From Sphingobacteruim zhuxiongii (GTDB taxonomy: Bacteria; Bacteroidota; Bacteroidia; Sphingobacteriales; Sphingobacteriaceae): a stretch of DNA of 64,000 nucleotides. The notes under the pieces are model-generated. The model had not been told where the DNA came from. It searched no databases and worked only from the letters and a program-made list of their open reading frames with translations. The translations under genes and the position numbers were made by a program. Of this stretch, positions 46,308 to 54,971 are shown one piece after another. The stretch covers positions 2,790,001-2,854,000 of the forward strand of contig NZ_CP045652.1 of NCBI RefSeq assembly GCF_009557615.1, in the 5' to 3' direction. How positions within the stretch are numbered: position 1 is the first letter of the stretch; every line of letters begins with the position of its first letter.

Positions 46308-46337
46308 GAAAAAGCCCCTGAATTAGAAACTCAGGGA
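46308..46337 (-). terminator. Rho-independent terminator after the outer-membrane barrel gene
   Basis: On the minus strand TCCCTGA...TCAGGGG pairs around a 9-base loop and is followed by CTTTTTCTTTTTC. It begins about 30 bases past the stop of the barrel gene at 46370. Confidence 0.8.
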
Positions 46338-46369
46338 CTTCATTAAATTGAGGATTTTATTAACTTATA

Positions 46370-47047
46370 TTAGTTTCCTAGTTTGAAATTAACGCCAATT
46401 GCTGTAGTTAAGATCCCTTCGTAGTTACGACCACCAATTTCTCTATCGAATCCATCACCTAAAAGGTTTCCACGAATATCAATATTGAAATCTAACTTGT
46501 CATTCATACGGATCGTTTGCAAGAATCCTAAATGCGGAGAGAATCTAGTTACACTCGGTTCTTTGAAAGAAGAAGCAACTCCAACTCCTGCGTAAGGAAT
46601 CATCGTATAAATACGATTCGCGTCAAAACCTGAAATATCATTTGACCAGTTGAACATCACATCAGCACGTAGGTTGAAGTAAGTAAAACGTTGCTCTCTA
46701 AGGCTTTGAGATGCATCATACATCTTACCATTAGAAAGACTTTCTGTTTGTGTTAGTCCTTTCATACCGCCACCAGAAAGCGCAATTCTTCCTCCAAACG
46801 CCTCGTTAAACCACTTTCCGCCATAAATCTCAGCAGCAGGGCCTATGCGTTTTCCAAAATCATATTGCTTATCGTGATCTCCAAAGAAGACATTCCCACC
46901 TACGTTCGCTCCGAAAAACCATGAGGTATTCGAACCTCCAAATTGGAAGCGTGATTTAGGCAACTTGTCTCCAAATGGATTCTTAGCTGATGCTGTAGAA
47001 ATCAATCCAAAGATGGAAAGAAGACAAAGTAAAAAAGTATTTTTCAT
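46370..47047 (-). CDS. Outer-membrane beta-barrel protein
   Basis: A 225-aa secreted protein (signal ending TASA) with the alternating pattern of an eight-stranded barrel: NTSWFFGANVGGNVFFGD at the start of the mature part, FTYFNLRADVMFNWSNDI in the middle and GILTTAIGVNFKLGN at the end with a hydrophobic final strand. Such small OmpA/OmpW-like barrels are common in Bacteroidota; the function is unknown. It lies 51 bases after the small lipoprotein gene on the same strand, probably one operon, and is followed by a clear terminator. Confidence 0.75.
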   Translation of the reverse strand: MKNTFLLCLLSIFGLISTASAKNPFGDKLPKSRFQFGGSNTSWFFGANVGGNVFFGDHDKQYDFGKRIGPAAEIYGGKWFNEAFGGRIALSGGGMKGLTQTESLSNGKMYDASQSLREQRFTYFNLRADVMFNWSNDISGFDANRIYTMIPYAGVGVASSFKEPSVTRFSPHLGFLQTIRMNDKLDFNIDIRGNLLGDGFDREIGGRNYEGILTTAIGVNFKLGN

Positions 47048-47098
47048 CGGTAGTAAATTAATATTGATTTGATATATTATTATTTTTTATTTCTATTA

Positions 47099-47536
47099 TT
47101 ATTTCTGATATCTAGCCTCGTAGAATAATGGAGCATCTTCTTTGATTTTCAAGTACATTTCCATATCCGAATAATTACGAGGGACTGTAAAAATTAGATT
47201 AGCGTAATTGGTTTTTACAGTAATTTGTAATGGATCAGGAATTGAAGTCGCATTATCGGCATTGGTAATATCATATCCATAACGAACAACACCTCCTGAG
47301 CGTGCTGTTAATTCAACAACATCGTCGACAAACTTTACTTTCGAAAAGTATGCTTTGCTAACATCTTCACGTACATGTGTTCCAGATTCATTTGATGCTG
47401 CATAAGTTGGTGTCCAAACAGTGTTTTTTAATTCTGAAGCAACTGTTTGTTTGACGTCAAGTGGATTGACAACCGAATCATCATTGCAACTCATCAAACT
47501 GATACAGAATCCAATCACAAGTAATTTTTTTAACAT
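47099..47536 (-). CDS. Small lipoprotein of unknown function
   Basis: A 145-aa lipoprotein with lipobox ISLMSC. I choose ATG 47536 (MLKKLLVIGFC), since the frame's earlier ATG at 47587 would put 17 polar residues before the signal. The mature part begins with NDDSVVNPLDVKQTVASEL and continues with strands such as TVWTPTYAASNESG and KFVDDVVELTARSGGVVRYGYDI, which resemble lipocalin-like strand patterns but lack a clear signature. Likely co-transcribed with the barrel protein gene that follows 51 bases on. Confidence 0.65.
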   Translation of the reverse strand: MLKKLLVIGFCISLMSCNDDSVVNPLDVKQTVASELKNTVWTPTYAASNESGTHVREDVSKAYFSKVKFVDDVVELTARSGGVVRYGYDITNADNATSIPDPLQITVKTNYANLIFTVPRNYSDMEMYLKIKEDAPLFYEARYQK

Positions 47537-48015
47537 AGTAGTTTCTATAAATTGTGATAAACTTTTAGAAGATGTATCATTGTACATACCTCTTTATAAA
47601 TTAATTAAAGTTGATTTAGTTATTAAACAAATAAGAGATTGCTCCCCCATCGTTGTAAAATCTTACGCCAAAATAAGCAGATTTGATCCACTTGCCAAAA
47701 AAACGATATTATCTATAGAATTTTCTTAATTTATATTTTTTTTAAATTCAAAAACACAAAATCATCATAAAAATAAATATCAATAACATATAACGTACAT
47801 TTTGACACGATAGATTTTTATCTTTAATCAAAGTGACAATTTAACATAGTACACTTTCAAGGTTTTAATTTTCTTTTGTAAAAGTATAGCCACAATTCAT
47901 TGTCATTTCTTTGAAAATTTCTGATTTTTAGATCAATGAGCTATCTCAGAAGGCGATTTTGGAAAGCGAAAAATCAAATTAATTAAGATAATAATCTAGC
48001 TACTTTAGTTAACTC
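47537..48015. other. AT-rich intergenic region
   Basis: Nearly 480 bases with very low GC and no recognised gene. Should carry the promoter of the small lipoprotein/barrel operon. No TAnnTTTG on the minus strand seen. The terminator of the acyl-CoA dehydrogenase gene borders it on the right. Confidence 0.5.
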
Positions 48016-48054
48016 AAAAAAAAAGAGGTAAAGTATCTAGCTACTTTACCTCTT
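48016..48054 (-). terminator. Strong rho-independent terminator of the acyl-CoA dehydrogenase gene
   Basis: Perfect 13-bp stem AAGAGGTAAAGTA/TACTTTACCTCTT with a six-base loop, followed on the minus strand by a run of nine T. Lies 50 bases past the gene's stop. Confidence 0.9.
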
Positions 48055-48105
48055 CTGGAACTGCATAAAATTATGCCCCAAATATATCTTTAGTTTTGCC
48101 TCTTC

Positions 48106-49608
48106 TTAAGAAACAAAGCTCATCCAATCTGCATTTTCTTCGTAGTCAACAACTGGATTCGCATGGTTTTTACTTAAAAATTGACCGTTTAACATCGTTA
48201 AATCCATTAACATATGCTGACGTGTAATCTCCACTAATTCTGCATTAAATCCTTCCATTTCAAGCACAAATTGGAAACAGATAATACGTGCGAACATTCT
48301 TCCCAAAGTCACTAAATCCCGCTGATTCAAACCGCCGTCCAAATTAAAATCGATTTGTGATTTAAAGTAGTCAAATGCAATGTTAGTACGCGAGTATGAT
48401 TTAAAGAAAGCTAACAGACTCGTCTCTTTAGCTTTTTTCATCAACTTCAAAATGCCCTCTGCAATCTGCGAGTATAACATTTCATTCGATCCTTCGAAAA
48501 TTTGGAAAGGACGACTATCAACCACTGCCCGTCCAGCCAAATGATTTAATCGGTAGCCATTTGCACCAGCTAATTGTAAACTAATTTGCGCTGACTCTTG
48601 CATTAAGTCTGTTACCAATGCTTTTAACGAGTTCGCTTCAATACTCATCGTCGCCAAGTCGTGTTCAATACCGCTACTCTTAACACTAAAAGCACACATG
48701 CCAGAATTGATGGTAAATGCAGCTTGAAGTCTCGCCAATTGATATTTTACAGAATCGATATTAATCAAAGGTGATCCGCTAACAATTCTTTGCTGACAGT
48801 GTTGCAATGACTCATCTAACAGACGCTTAATAAAGCCAAGTCCCATACCTGGAAACTGAAGCCTGCTACGGTGTAGCATATCGAGCATCAATTTAATTCC
48901 GGTACTTTCAGGCGTTAACTTCTGTTCTGCGGGAACTTCGATATCAATCACATTGACTCCATATGGAATTGCATATAATCCTAGGTTATCATAACGTTCA
49001 ACCATTGGAATGTGCTGATCAGCTTTGCTATTATCCGTAACGAAGAAGTCTATATCCCTCGAAAGGTCACCATTCTCAGCTTGCTTTCTCGCGGTAACCA
49101 ACCAAAAGTCAGCAGCACCACTTAATCCCTGCCAGTGTTTTTCACCTTTAACTTTGTATGTATCTGCAAGCTGTTGGTAACTTGTCTTCATATTTAAAGC
49201 ATCGCTTCCGTATGCTTTCTCAGTGATCATTAAACCACCCATTGCATTATTTTCTAGAAATTGCTTGAAGATACGATCCTGAACTGGAAAGTTACTGTAT
49301 TTTGCCAATGGCTCTAGAAATAGGGCAATATTGATTCCAAACATCAGCGATAAGGCTAATGATTCGTATGATGCAGCCGAAAGTACGCCAAGGCACTCTT
49401 TCACATGTACGCCACGACCACCGTGAATTTCTGGTATAGCTACCGACAATGGCTTTTTCTCCATAATCTTCGCTAAGAAATCTGCAGGCAAGTCACGGTT
49501 TAAGCTAAGTGCATTAAAATCGTATTCCTCTCTAAAAAGTTGCTTTAAATGTGCTCTAAATGAACTGATATAGCTACTGTAATCTAGTTGACTAATAGTG
49601 TTAGACAT
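48106..49608 (-). CDS. Acyl-CoA dehydrogenase family protein
   Basis: A 500-aa flavoprotein with the acyl-CoA dehydrogenase fold: N-terminal helices, MITEKAYGSDALNMKTSY and GEKHWQGLSGAADFWLV (the flavin-binding central sheet), then the C-terminal helical domain with QLAGANGYRLNHLAGRAVVD and IFEGSNEMLYSQIAEG, the usual FAD-contacting motif. It probably oxidises an acyl-CoA thioester or a related acyl group. No thiolase, hydratase or electron-transfer flavoprotein genes are near, so the pathway is open. The protein has a C-terminal extension of about 100 residues beyond the family core. Ends at a strong terminator. An AraC gene lies upstream on the same strand. Confidence 0.8.
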   Translation of the reverse strand: MSNTISQLDYSSYISSFRAHLKQLFREEYDFNALSLNRDLPADFLAKIMEKKPLSVAIPEIHGGRGVHVKECLGVLSAASYESLALSLMFGINIALFLEPLAKYSNFPVQDRIFKQFLENNAMGGLMITEKAYGSDALNMKTSYQQLADTYKVKGEKHWQGLSGAADFWLVTARKQAENGDLSRDIDFFVTDNSKADQHIPMVERYDNLGLYAIPYGVNVIDIEVPAEQKLTPESTGIKLMLDMLHRSRLQFPGMGLGFIKRLLDESLQHCQQRIVSGSPLINIDSVKYQLARLQAAFTINSGMCAFSVKSSGIEHDLATMSIEANSLKALVTDLMQESAQISLQLAGANGYRLNHLAGRAVVDSRPFQIFEGSNEMLYSQIAEGILKLMKKAKETSLLAFFKSYSRTNIAFDYFKSQIDFNLDGGLNQRDLVTLGRMFARIICFQFVLEMEGFNAELVEITRQHMLMDLTMLNGQFLSKNHANPVVDYEENADWMSFVS

Positions 49609-49806
49609 TTTTGTTTCAATTTTACATTAAACAATTATTGTATTTGCCTATAAAGGGCATCTTCGACTACTAGGTTTATTTTTCAATAGATATCATATGT
49701 CGAAATATACAATATTTGACTTTTGTAAAAATAAAAAGAATGAGATAGAGGAACTATGGAATTTTGGATAATAAATAGGACAAATCGTGCATAGCCACTT
49801 TTTTAA

Positions 49807-50676
49807 CTAGCTACCAGTTCGTCTATATTCTGACGGGGAAATCCCTACGATTTTCTTAAAAATACGCGTAAAATAAGAAGGATCGTCAAATTCCAACTCG
49901 TAGGCTATATTGGCAATTGTCTTATTTGTTTCCAGAAGCAAAAGTTGGCTATGAATTATAGCAACCTCAAGGATTAACTGCTTTGAAGACTTCTTAAAAA
50001 CACCAGTCACACAACGATTTAAGTAGTTCACAGAAACAGCAAGTTTATCGGCATAAAACTGCACCGATTTCTGCTCACTAAAATGCAAATGGACTAGCTG
50101 TTTGAAAGCAATTGCAATCTCGTCGCGACGACCTAACGTTTCATTGACAGCAGACAACTTTATGATCTTGAGTAATGCCGTCTTAAAAATACTTTCGTAA
50201 TACTCTTTATAAGGACTTTTACTGTATATCTCCTTATGCAATAAACCTAGCAATCCATCTAAATCATCACTATCATCATCGGACAAATTCAATAAAGGAG
50301 AAATTGTAAAAATATTCAGTATTTCTGTTTCTCGAAATAGAGAGGTCATCGCCTGCTCTTTGATTAAGATACAATGTCCTTTTGCAAGTTTATCAACGGA
50401 ATGAATTGCGGAGATTGTTCCGTAGTTACAAATCACCACTGCCGGCGCTTCCACTTTAAAAGTCGTCGATTCTATTTGATGTGTAAAATATCCTTCTGTA
50501 ATATGAATTAATAGGTTATATCCGAAAAATATCGGCGGAATTGGGATCTTCAAATAAGGCGCAATATCGACTAAATCATAGATCTTAATTGGTGTCTGAA
50601 TATAGGTAAGATGTTTAAGTCCATCCTCCATAAACTTAGCCACAAATTCATCTGCATTAATTTTGTTTTTATCCAT
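49807..50676 (-). CDS. AraC-family transcriptional regulator
   Basis: A 289-aa regulator with a cupin-like N-terminal domain (about 30-150) and a C-terminal double HTH: VQFYADKLAVSVNYLNRCV then IAYELEFDDPSYFTRIFKKIVGISPSEYRR, the canonical AraC signature. It lies 198 bases before the acyl-CoA dehydrogenase gene on the same strand and 62 bases after LacI. Either could be its target; the former seems the likelier. Effector unknown. Confidence 0.87.
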   Translation of the reverse strand: MDKNKINADEFVAKFMEDGLKHLTYIQTPIKIYDLVDIAPYLKIPIPPIFFGYNLLIHITEGYFTHQIESTTFKVEAPAVVICNYGTISAIHSVDKLAKGHCILIKEQAMTSLFRETEILNIFTISPLLNLSDDDSDDLDGLLGLLHKEIYSKSPYKEYYESIFKTALLKIIKLSAVNETLGRRDEIAIAFKQLVHLHFSEQKSVQFYADKLAVSVNYLNRCVTGVFKKSSKQLILEVAIIHSQLLLLETNKTIANIAYELEFDDPSYFTRIFKKIVGISPSEYRRTGS

Positions 50677-50738
50677 CGATCGCTAACCTTCTTTTTTAAA
50701 CGCAAATATCGAGATTGTTTCCAATTTCAACACATATT

Positions 50739-51749
50739 TCATTCCGCTTCTATCAGTTCAACAGGCAGTAGAACCGTTTTAAAGTCGACCTCCTTCCCTC
50801 TTGACTCGATTTGTTCGATTAAGAGTTCTGCTGCCTTTTTCCCCATTTCGAATGCCGACTGCCGAACGGCAGTAATTTTTGGAGAGAATATATCGACTAG
50901 GTTCGAATTTGTAAATCCGACAATTTCGATTGGCTTCTTCGCAAGTTTAGGATATTTCCTTAATGCTTGTAAATAACCCGTCGTTAACTTGTCTCCAGAT
51001 AAAAAAATACCATCATAATCTAGTTCTGCAAAACGCGATATCGCTAGATCAATTTCAGATTGTTTTAGACCGCCATACTCACAATACTGCACTAAGTTTT
51101 CATCAAATTCTAAGTGTTGAGCTATTAAACCCAATTTAAATCCTTCCAAACGCTCTTGACTATTGGACAATTTCTTTGATGAGCTCAACATTGCAATACG
51201 TTTGCATCCCTTTTTTACTAGAAATTGAACACTTTCGTAAGCAGCACGTTTATTATCAGTAATCACCTGATGACTCTTTACTTGTTTTGGAATCCGATCA
51301 AAAAATACGATCGGCATACCTCTCTCCATCAAACTCTCCAAATAACTGTTATCAGAACTTTCCGATGACATTGCCATTAATAATCCATCAGTTGAACGAG
51401 AGTAAAAATGTTCTACATGAAAGCGTTCACGCTCTGCGGACTCATTAGTTTGAGAAATGACAACTTGATAGTTCTTGTGGTAGGCAACTGACTCAATACC
51501 ATCGATAACCTGCGAGAAAAAGTTATTCGCAATCTCGCTCACAACAATCCCGATGCTATAACTCTTCCGTTCCTTCAACCCTCGAGCCAAAGGATTTGCT
51601 CGATAATTGACTTTCGTCGCATACTCCAGCACTAAACGTTTTGTCTCTTCACTGATCTCATGACTGTCTCGTAATGCACGAGAAACAGTAGATGGCGATA
51701 AATTCAAAACCTTAGCAATATCTTTCAGGGTGTATTGGTCTTGGCTCAT
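50739..51749 (-). CDS. LacI-family transcriptional regulator
   Basis: A 336-aa repressor with N-terminal HTH (YTLKDIAKVLNLSPSTVSRAL), hinge helix (YRANPLARGLK) and periplasmic-binding-protein-like sugar domain (GIVVSEIANNFFSQVIDGIE, DGIFLSGDKLTTGYLQALRKY). It sits immediately downstream of the hexuronate operon, after that operon's terminator, so it is the best candidate to control uptake and use of uronates. A small dyad-rich stretch with TATCGATA lies just upstream of its start. Effector inferred, not proved. Confidence 0.88.
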   Translation of the reverse strand: MSQDQYTLKDIAKVLNLSPSTVSRALRDSHEISEETKRLVLEYATKVNYRANPLARGLKERKSYSIGIVVSEIANNFFSQVIDGIESVAYHKNYQVVISQTNESAERERFHVEHFYSRSTDGLLMAMSSESSDNSYLESLMERGMPIVFFDRIPKQVKSHQVITDNKRAAYESVQFLVKKGCKRIAMLSSSKKLSNSQERLEGFKLGLIAQHLEFDENLVQYCEYGGLKQSEIDLAISRFAELDYDGIFLSGDKLTTGYLQALRKYPKLAKKPIEIVGFTNSNLVDIFSPKITAVRQSAFEMGKKAAELLIEQIESRGKEVDFKTVLLPVELIEAE

Positions 51750-51800
51750 GTCGATAAATTTAGAGAAATATATCGATAATTATACAGTACAAAATAAAGG

Positions 51801-51835
51801 AAAAAAACAAAGGATTGTCTTTTCGGACAATCCTT
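51801..51835 (-). terminator. Rho-independent terminator of the hexuronate operon
   Basis: AAGGATTGTC and GACAATCCTT form a perfect 10-bp stem around a six-base loop, followed on the minus strand by TGTTTTTTT. It lies 66 bases after the aldehyde dehydrogenase stop and separates that operon from lacI. Confidence 0.88.
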
Positions 51836-51901
51836 GTCTGGCGCCTTCCATCTATAAAAAGGGCCATTGTTGCTAATATAAACCAATATGTAAATAGATG
51901 A

Positions 51902-53521
51902 TTAAAATATAAACTTGGTACTCAAGAAGTTTGAAGTTCCATCTTCTACGATTTTATTGATTAAAGCTTTATTCTCTGAAGTGTCTTTCGTTGTTACTAA
52001 AGAGCGGATCGAGAACGAGCGAAGCGCATCAAATACCGACAATGTTCCTTCTGCGCTGTCCTTTCTACCCGTAAAAGGGAAAATATCTGGACCACGCTGA
52101 CATTGTGCATTAATATTTACTCGACTTACTTGATTTACTAATGGATCTATTAATGAGCTAATCACTTCCGTTTTGTTACTGAAAATGCTGACTTGTTGTC
52201 CATGCGCGGAACCAATTATATATTCAATAGGTTCTTCTAAATCATCAAACGGAACGACTGGAATAACTGGGCCAAATTGTTCTTCTCGATAAAGCTTCAT
52301 CTTCGCATTCACCGGATAAACGATTGCCGGATAGAAGAATGACTCCTTTGTTTCACCGGCATTCGGATTAATCAATTTAGCGCCGTGAGCAATTGCATCA
52401 TCCAAACATTCTTTCAGATAAGCAGGTTTTTGAGGTTCAGGAAGTGGCGTTAATACAACACCCTGCTCCCAAGGCATTCCATACTTCAACTTACTAACTT
52501 CCTCGCTTAATTTATACAAGAACGTTGTTGCTACGCTACGATGAACGTAAATAATTTTTAAGGCAGTACAACGTTGTCCATTAAATGATAGCGAACCCAA
52601 TACTGTTTCTTTTACAGCTAGATCTAAATCCGCGTCTTTACTAATAATAGCGGCATTCTTCGCATCCAATCCTAGTATGGCACGCAGTCGGTTTACCTTT
52701 GGATGTAACTTCTTGAGTTCATTGGCAACACGGCTAGACCCAATTAAAGTCAATACATTGATTTGTCCCGATTGCATTAATTGCGGAACGATGGTGTTTC
52801 CACGTCCGTAAATTGTATTCACAACACCTTTAGGAAAACAACTTTGAAAAGCTTCCAATAACGGATAGTGTAAAAGAGTCCCGTGTTTAGGTGGTTTGAA
52901 CAACATGGTGTTCCCCATGATCAATGCTGGAATTAAGGTAGTAAAGGTCTCGTTTAACGGATAGTTGAACGGCCCCATACAAAGTACCACACCCAGCGGT
53001 GAGCGTCTAATCTGTGCAATAATCCCTTGCTCAATTTGAAAGCGAGAATTGTCTCGATCTAAATCTTTCAGTGCGTCAATGGTCGCGTAAATATAATCAA
53101 CAGTACGATCAAACTCTTTTTGCGAATCAGCAAATGATTTACCGATTTCCCACATGATGAGCTTCACAACGATATCGCGTTTAGCAATCATTTTCTGTGT
53201 AAATTGTTCTACGCAAGCGATTCGATCCGCAACGCTCATCGTAGGCCAAATACCACGCCCATTATCATAGGCTTTCACTGCAGCATCTAAAGCCTCCATC
53301 GATTCCTTTTCCGTACATACCGGATAGCTACCAATTCGTTTTCGAACTAATCCATCTTTGGTCTTGACACAAATTGGCGAGAACACTTCACTGCTTTTGC
53401 CTGTCCAAGGATGCATTGCCCCATTACTTAAAAACTCGCGTTGATGAATCTCTTCATCTAAGGTAAACTCGGCAGGAATGTCTTCCTCCCGATAAAATAA
53501 ATTCTCTAAATCGAATTCCAT
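51902..53521 (-). CDS. NADP-dependent aldehyde dehydrogenase, GapN-like subfamily
   Basis: A 539-aa aldehyde dehydrogenase similar to non-phosphorylating glyceraldehyde-3-phosphate dehydrogenase. NAD(P) fold with GPFNYPLNETFTTLIPAL (N186 in the oxyanion region) and LIGSSRVANEL. The catalytic Cys is C318 in NGQRCTA. The usual general-base motif ELGGK reads LGLDAKN here, with G284 where Glu is expected. It is the last gene of the hexuronate operon, 38 bases after uxaC. It could act on glyceraldehyde 3-phosphate from KDPG cleavage, on 2-oxoglutarate semialdehyde, or on another aldehyde of uronate metabolism. Fold secure, substrate unproved. Confidence 0.8.
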   Translation of the reverse strand: MEFDLENLFYREEDIPAEFTLDEEIHQREFLSNGAMHPWTGKSSEVFSPICVKTKDGLVRKRIGSYPVCTEKESMEALDAAVKAYDNGRGIWPTMSVADRIACVEQFTQKMIAKRDIVVKLIMWEIGKSFADSQKEFDRTVDYIYATIDALKDLDRDNSRFQIEQGIIAQIRRSPLGVVLCMGPFNYPLNETFTTLIPALIMGNTMLFKPPKHGTLLHYPLLEAFQSCFPKGVVNTIYGRGNTIVPQLMQSGQINVLTLIGSSRVANELKKLHPKVNRLRAILGLDAKNAAIISKDADLDLAVKETVLGSLSFNGQRCTALKIIYVHRSVATTFLYKLSEEVSKLKYGMPWEQGVVLTPLPEPQKPAYLKECLDDAIAHGAKLINPNAGETKESFFYPAIVYPVNAKMKLYREEQFGPVIPVVPFDDLEEPIEYIIGSAHGQQVSIFSNKTEVISSLIDPLVNQVSRVNINAQCQRGPDIFPFTGRKDSAEGTLSVFDALRSFSIRSLVTTKDTSENKALINKIVEDGTSNFLSTKFIF

Positions 53522-53559
53522 TTTAATAGGTTTAGGTTGATTGTATTTATGTTATTGTT

Positions 53560-54960
53560 TTAAAAATTGAAATATTCTTTTGCGTTATGATAACAGATAT
53601 CGGAAACTAATTTCCCAACCCAAGGCAAATCGTTAGGTAGCTCGCCGTTCTCAATATCTTCCGCGAAGATATTACATAGTAATCGACGGAAATATTCATG
53701 TCTCGGAAAGGATAAGAAACTTCTAGAATCGGTCAACATACCGACCATACAACTCAGAAGTCCCATGTTCGAAAGCGCATTGATCTGTTTGGTCATACCG
53801 TCCTTCTGATCTAAGAACCACCATGCTGATCCGAATTGCATCTTCCCACGCACCGAACCATCATTGAAATTCCCAATCATCGTCGCGAAAAGCTCATTAT
53901 CTGCAGGATTAAGATTGTAGATTATTGTTTTCGCCAATTGATCATTCGAATCCAACTTGTTGAAAAACGCCGACAGCGCCTTTCCTTGCACGAAATCACC
54001 AATAGAATCCCATCCGGTATCCGGACCATTCTGTTTCAACATCCGTGCATTATTATTACGCAAGGCTCCTAAATGGAATTGTTGAACCCAACCTTTCTCA
54101 TGATCCCATTGCGCAAAATACACTAACATCGCAGATTTAAATTTCAAAACCTCCTCGGTAGTCAAGTGCAAACGCTGGCGTATTTTTAAGAAGATATTAC
54201 TAACCTCGGATTCCGTATAATCAGAGACATAAATTTGCTCTAATCCATGATCAGATATTGTCCCGCCATGTTTAGCAAAATAATCGTGTCTACTTTTTAT
54301 CGCATCTAAGTAACCTTTAAAGTCACTGATGTTACTATCCGCAACTGATTCTAGCTTATCAATATAGGCATTCAAACTATTTACATCATCCGCCTGCATA
54401 GCCTTGTCTGGGCGAAAAGCCGGTAGCATTCGAAAGCTTTGATTTTTTTTAGCGAAGGCTTGATGATATTCTAAATTGTCCAATGGATCATCGGTCGTAC
54501 AAACGACTTCCACATTCATCTTATTCAGCAATCCATGCACCGAACGGCTGGCATCTTTCAATTGTTCGGTAGTCTGATCAAAAATTCGATCCGCAGAATC
54601 CGCGTTCAACTGTTCAGTAATTCCAAAATAACGCTGTAACTCTAAATGTGTCCAATGATATAAGGGATTGCGCATCGTATAAGGAACAGTCTCCGCCCAT
54701 TTTTTAAATTTTTCACGATCGGAAGCATCACCTGTGATGTATTGCTCGGAAATTCCATGTGTACGCATTGCTCGCCACTTATAGTGATCACCATAAAGCC
54801 AAACTTGACTTAAGTTTTCAAATTTCGTATTGTTTGCAATCTGCTCAGGAATTAAGTGATTGTGATAATCAATAATCGGCAAAGAACTTGCGTAATCATG
54901 GTAAAGCTTCTTTGCTGTCTCACTCAGCAGCAGGAAATCTTGATCTAAAAATGCTTTCAT
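53560..54960 (-). CDS. uxaC: Glucuronate/galacturonate isomerase
   Basis: A 466-aa uronate isomerase that converts D-glucuronate to D-fructuronate or D-galacturonate to D-tagaturonate. Family markers include the metal-binding IDYHNHLIPEQIANN near residue 31, TTDDPLDNLEYH, and the C-terminal FPRHEYFRRLLCNIFAEDIENG. Length is typical. It is third in the operon uxaB-uxaA-uxaC-aldehyde dehydrogenase, with gaps of 4, 11 and 38 bases. Zinc enzyme of the amidohydrolase superfamily, cytoplasmic. Assignment secure. Confidence 0.96.
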   Translation of the reverse strand: MKAFLDQDFLLLSETAKKLYHDYASSLPIIDYHNHLIPEQIANNTKFENLSQVWLYGDHYKWRAMRTHGISEQYITGDASDREKFKKWAETVPYTMRNPLYHWTHLELQRYFGITEQLNADSADRIFDQTTEQLKDASRSVHGLLNKMNVEVVCTTDDPLDNLEYHQAFAKKNQSFRMLPAFRPDKAMQADDVNSLNAYIDKLESVADSNISDFKGYLDAIKSRHDYFAKHGGTISDHGLEQIYVSDYTESEVSNIFLKIRQRLHLTTEEVLKFKSAMLVYFAQWDHEKGWVQQFHLGALRNNNARMLKQNGPDTGWDSIGDFVQGKALSAFFNKLDSNDQLAKTIIYNLNPADNELFATMIGNFNDGSVRGKMQFGSAWWFLDQKDGMTKQINALSNMGLLSCMVGMLTDSRSFLSFPRHEYFRRLLCNIFAEDIENGELPNDLPWVGKLVSDICYHNAKEYFNF

Positions 54961-54971
54961 ACTTTTTTCGC

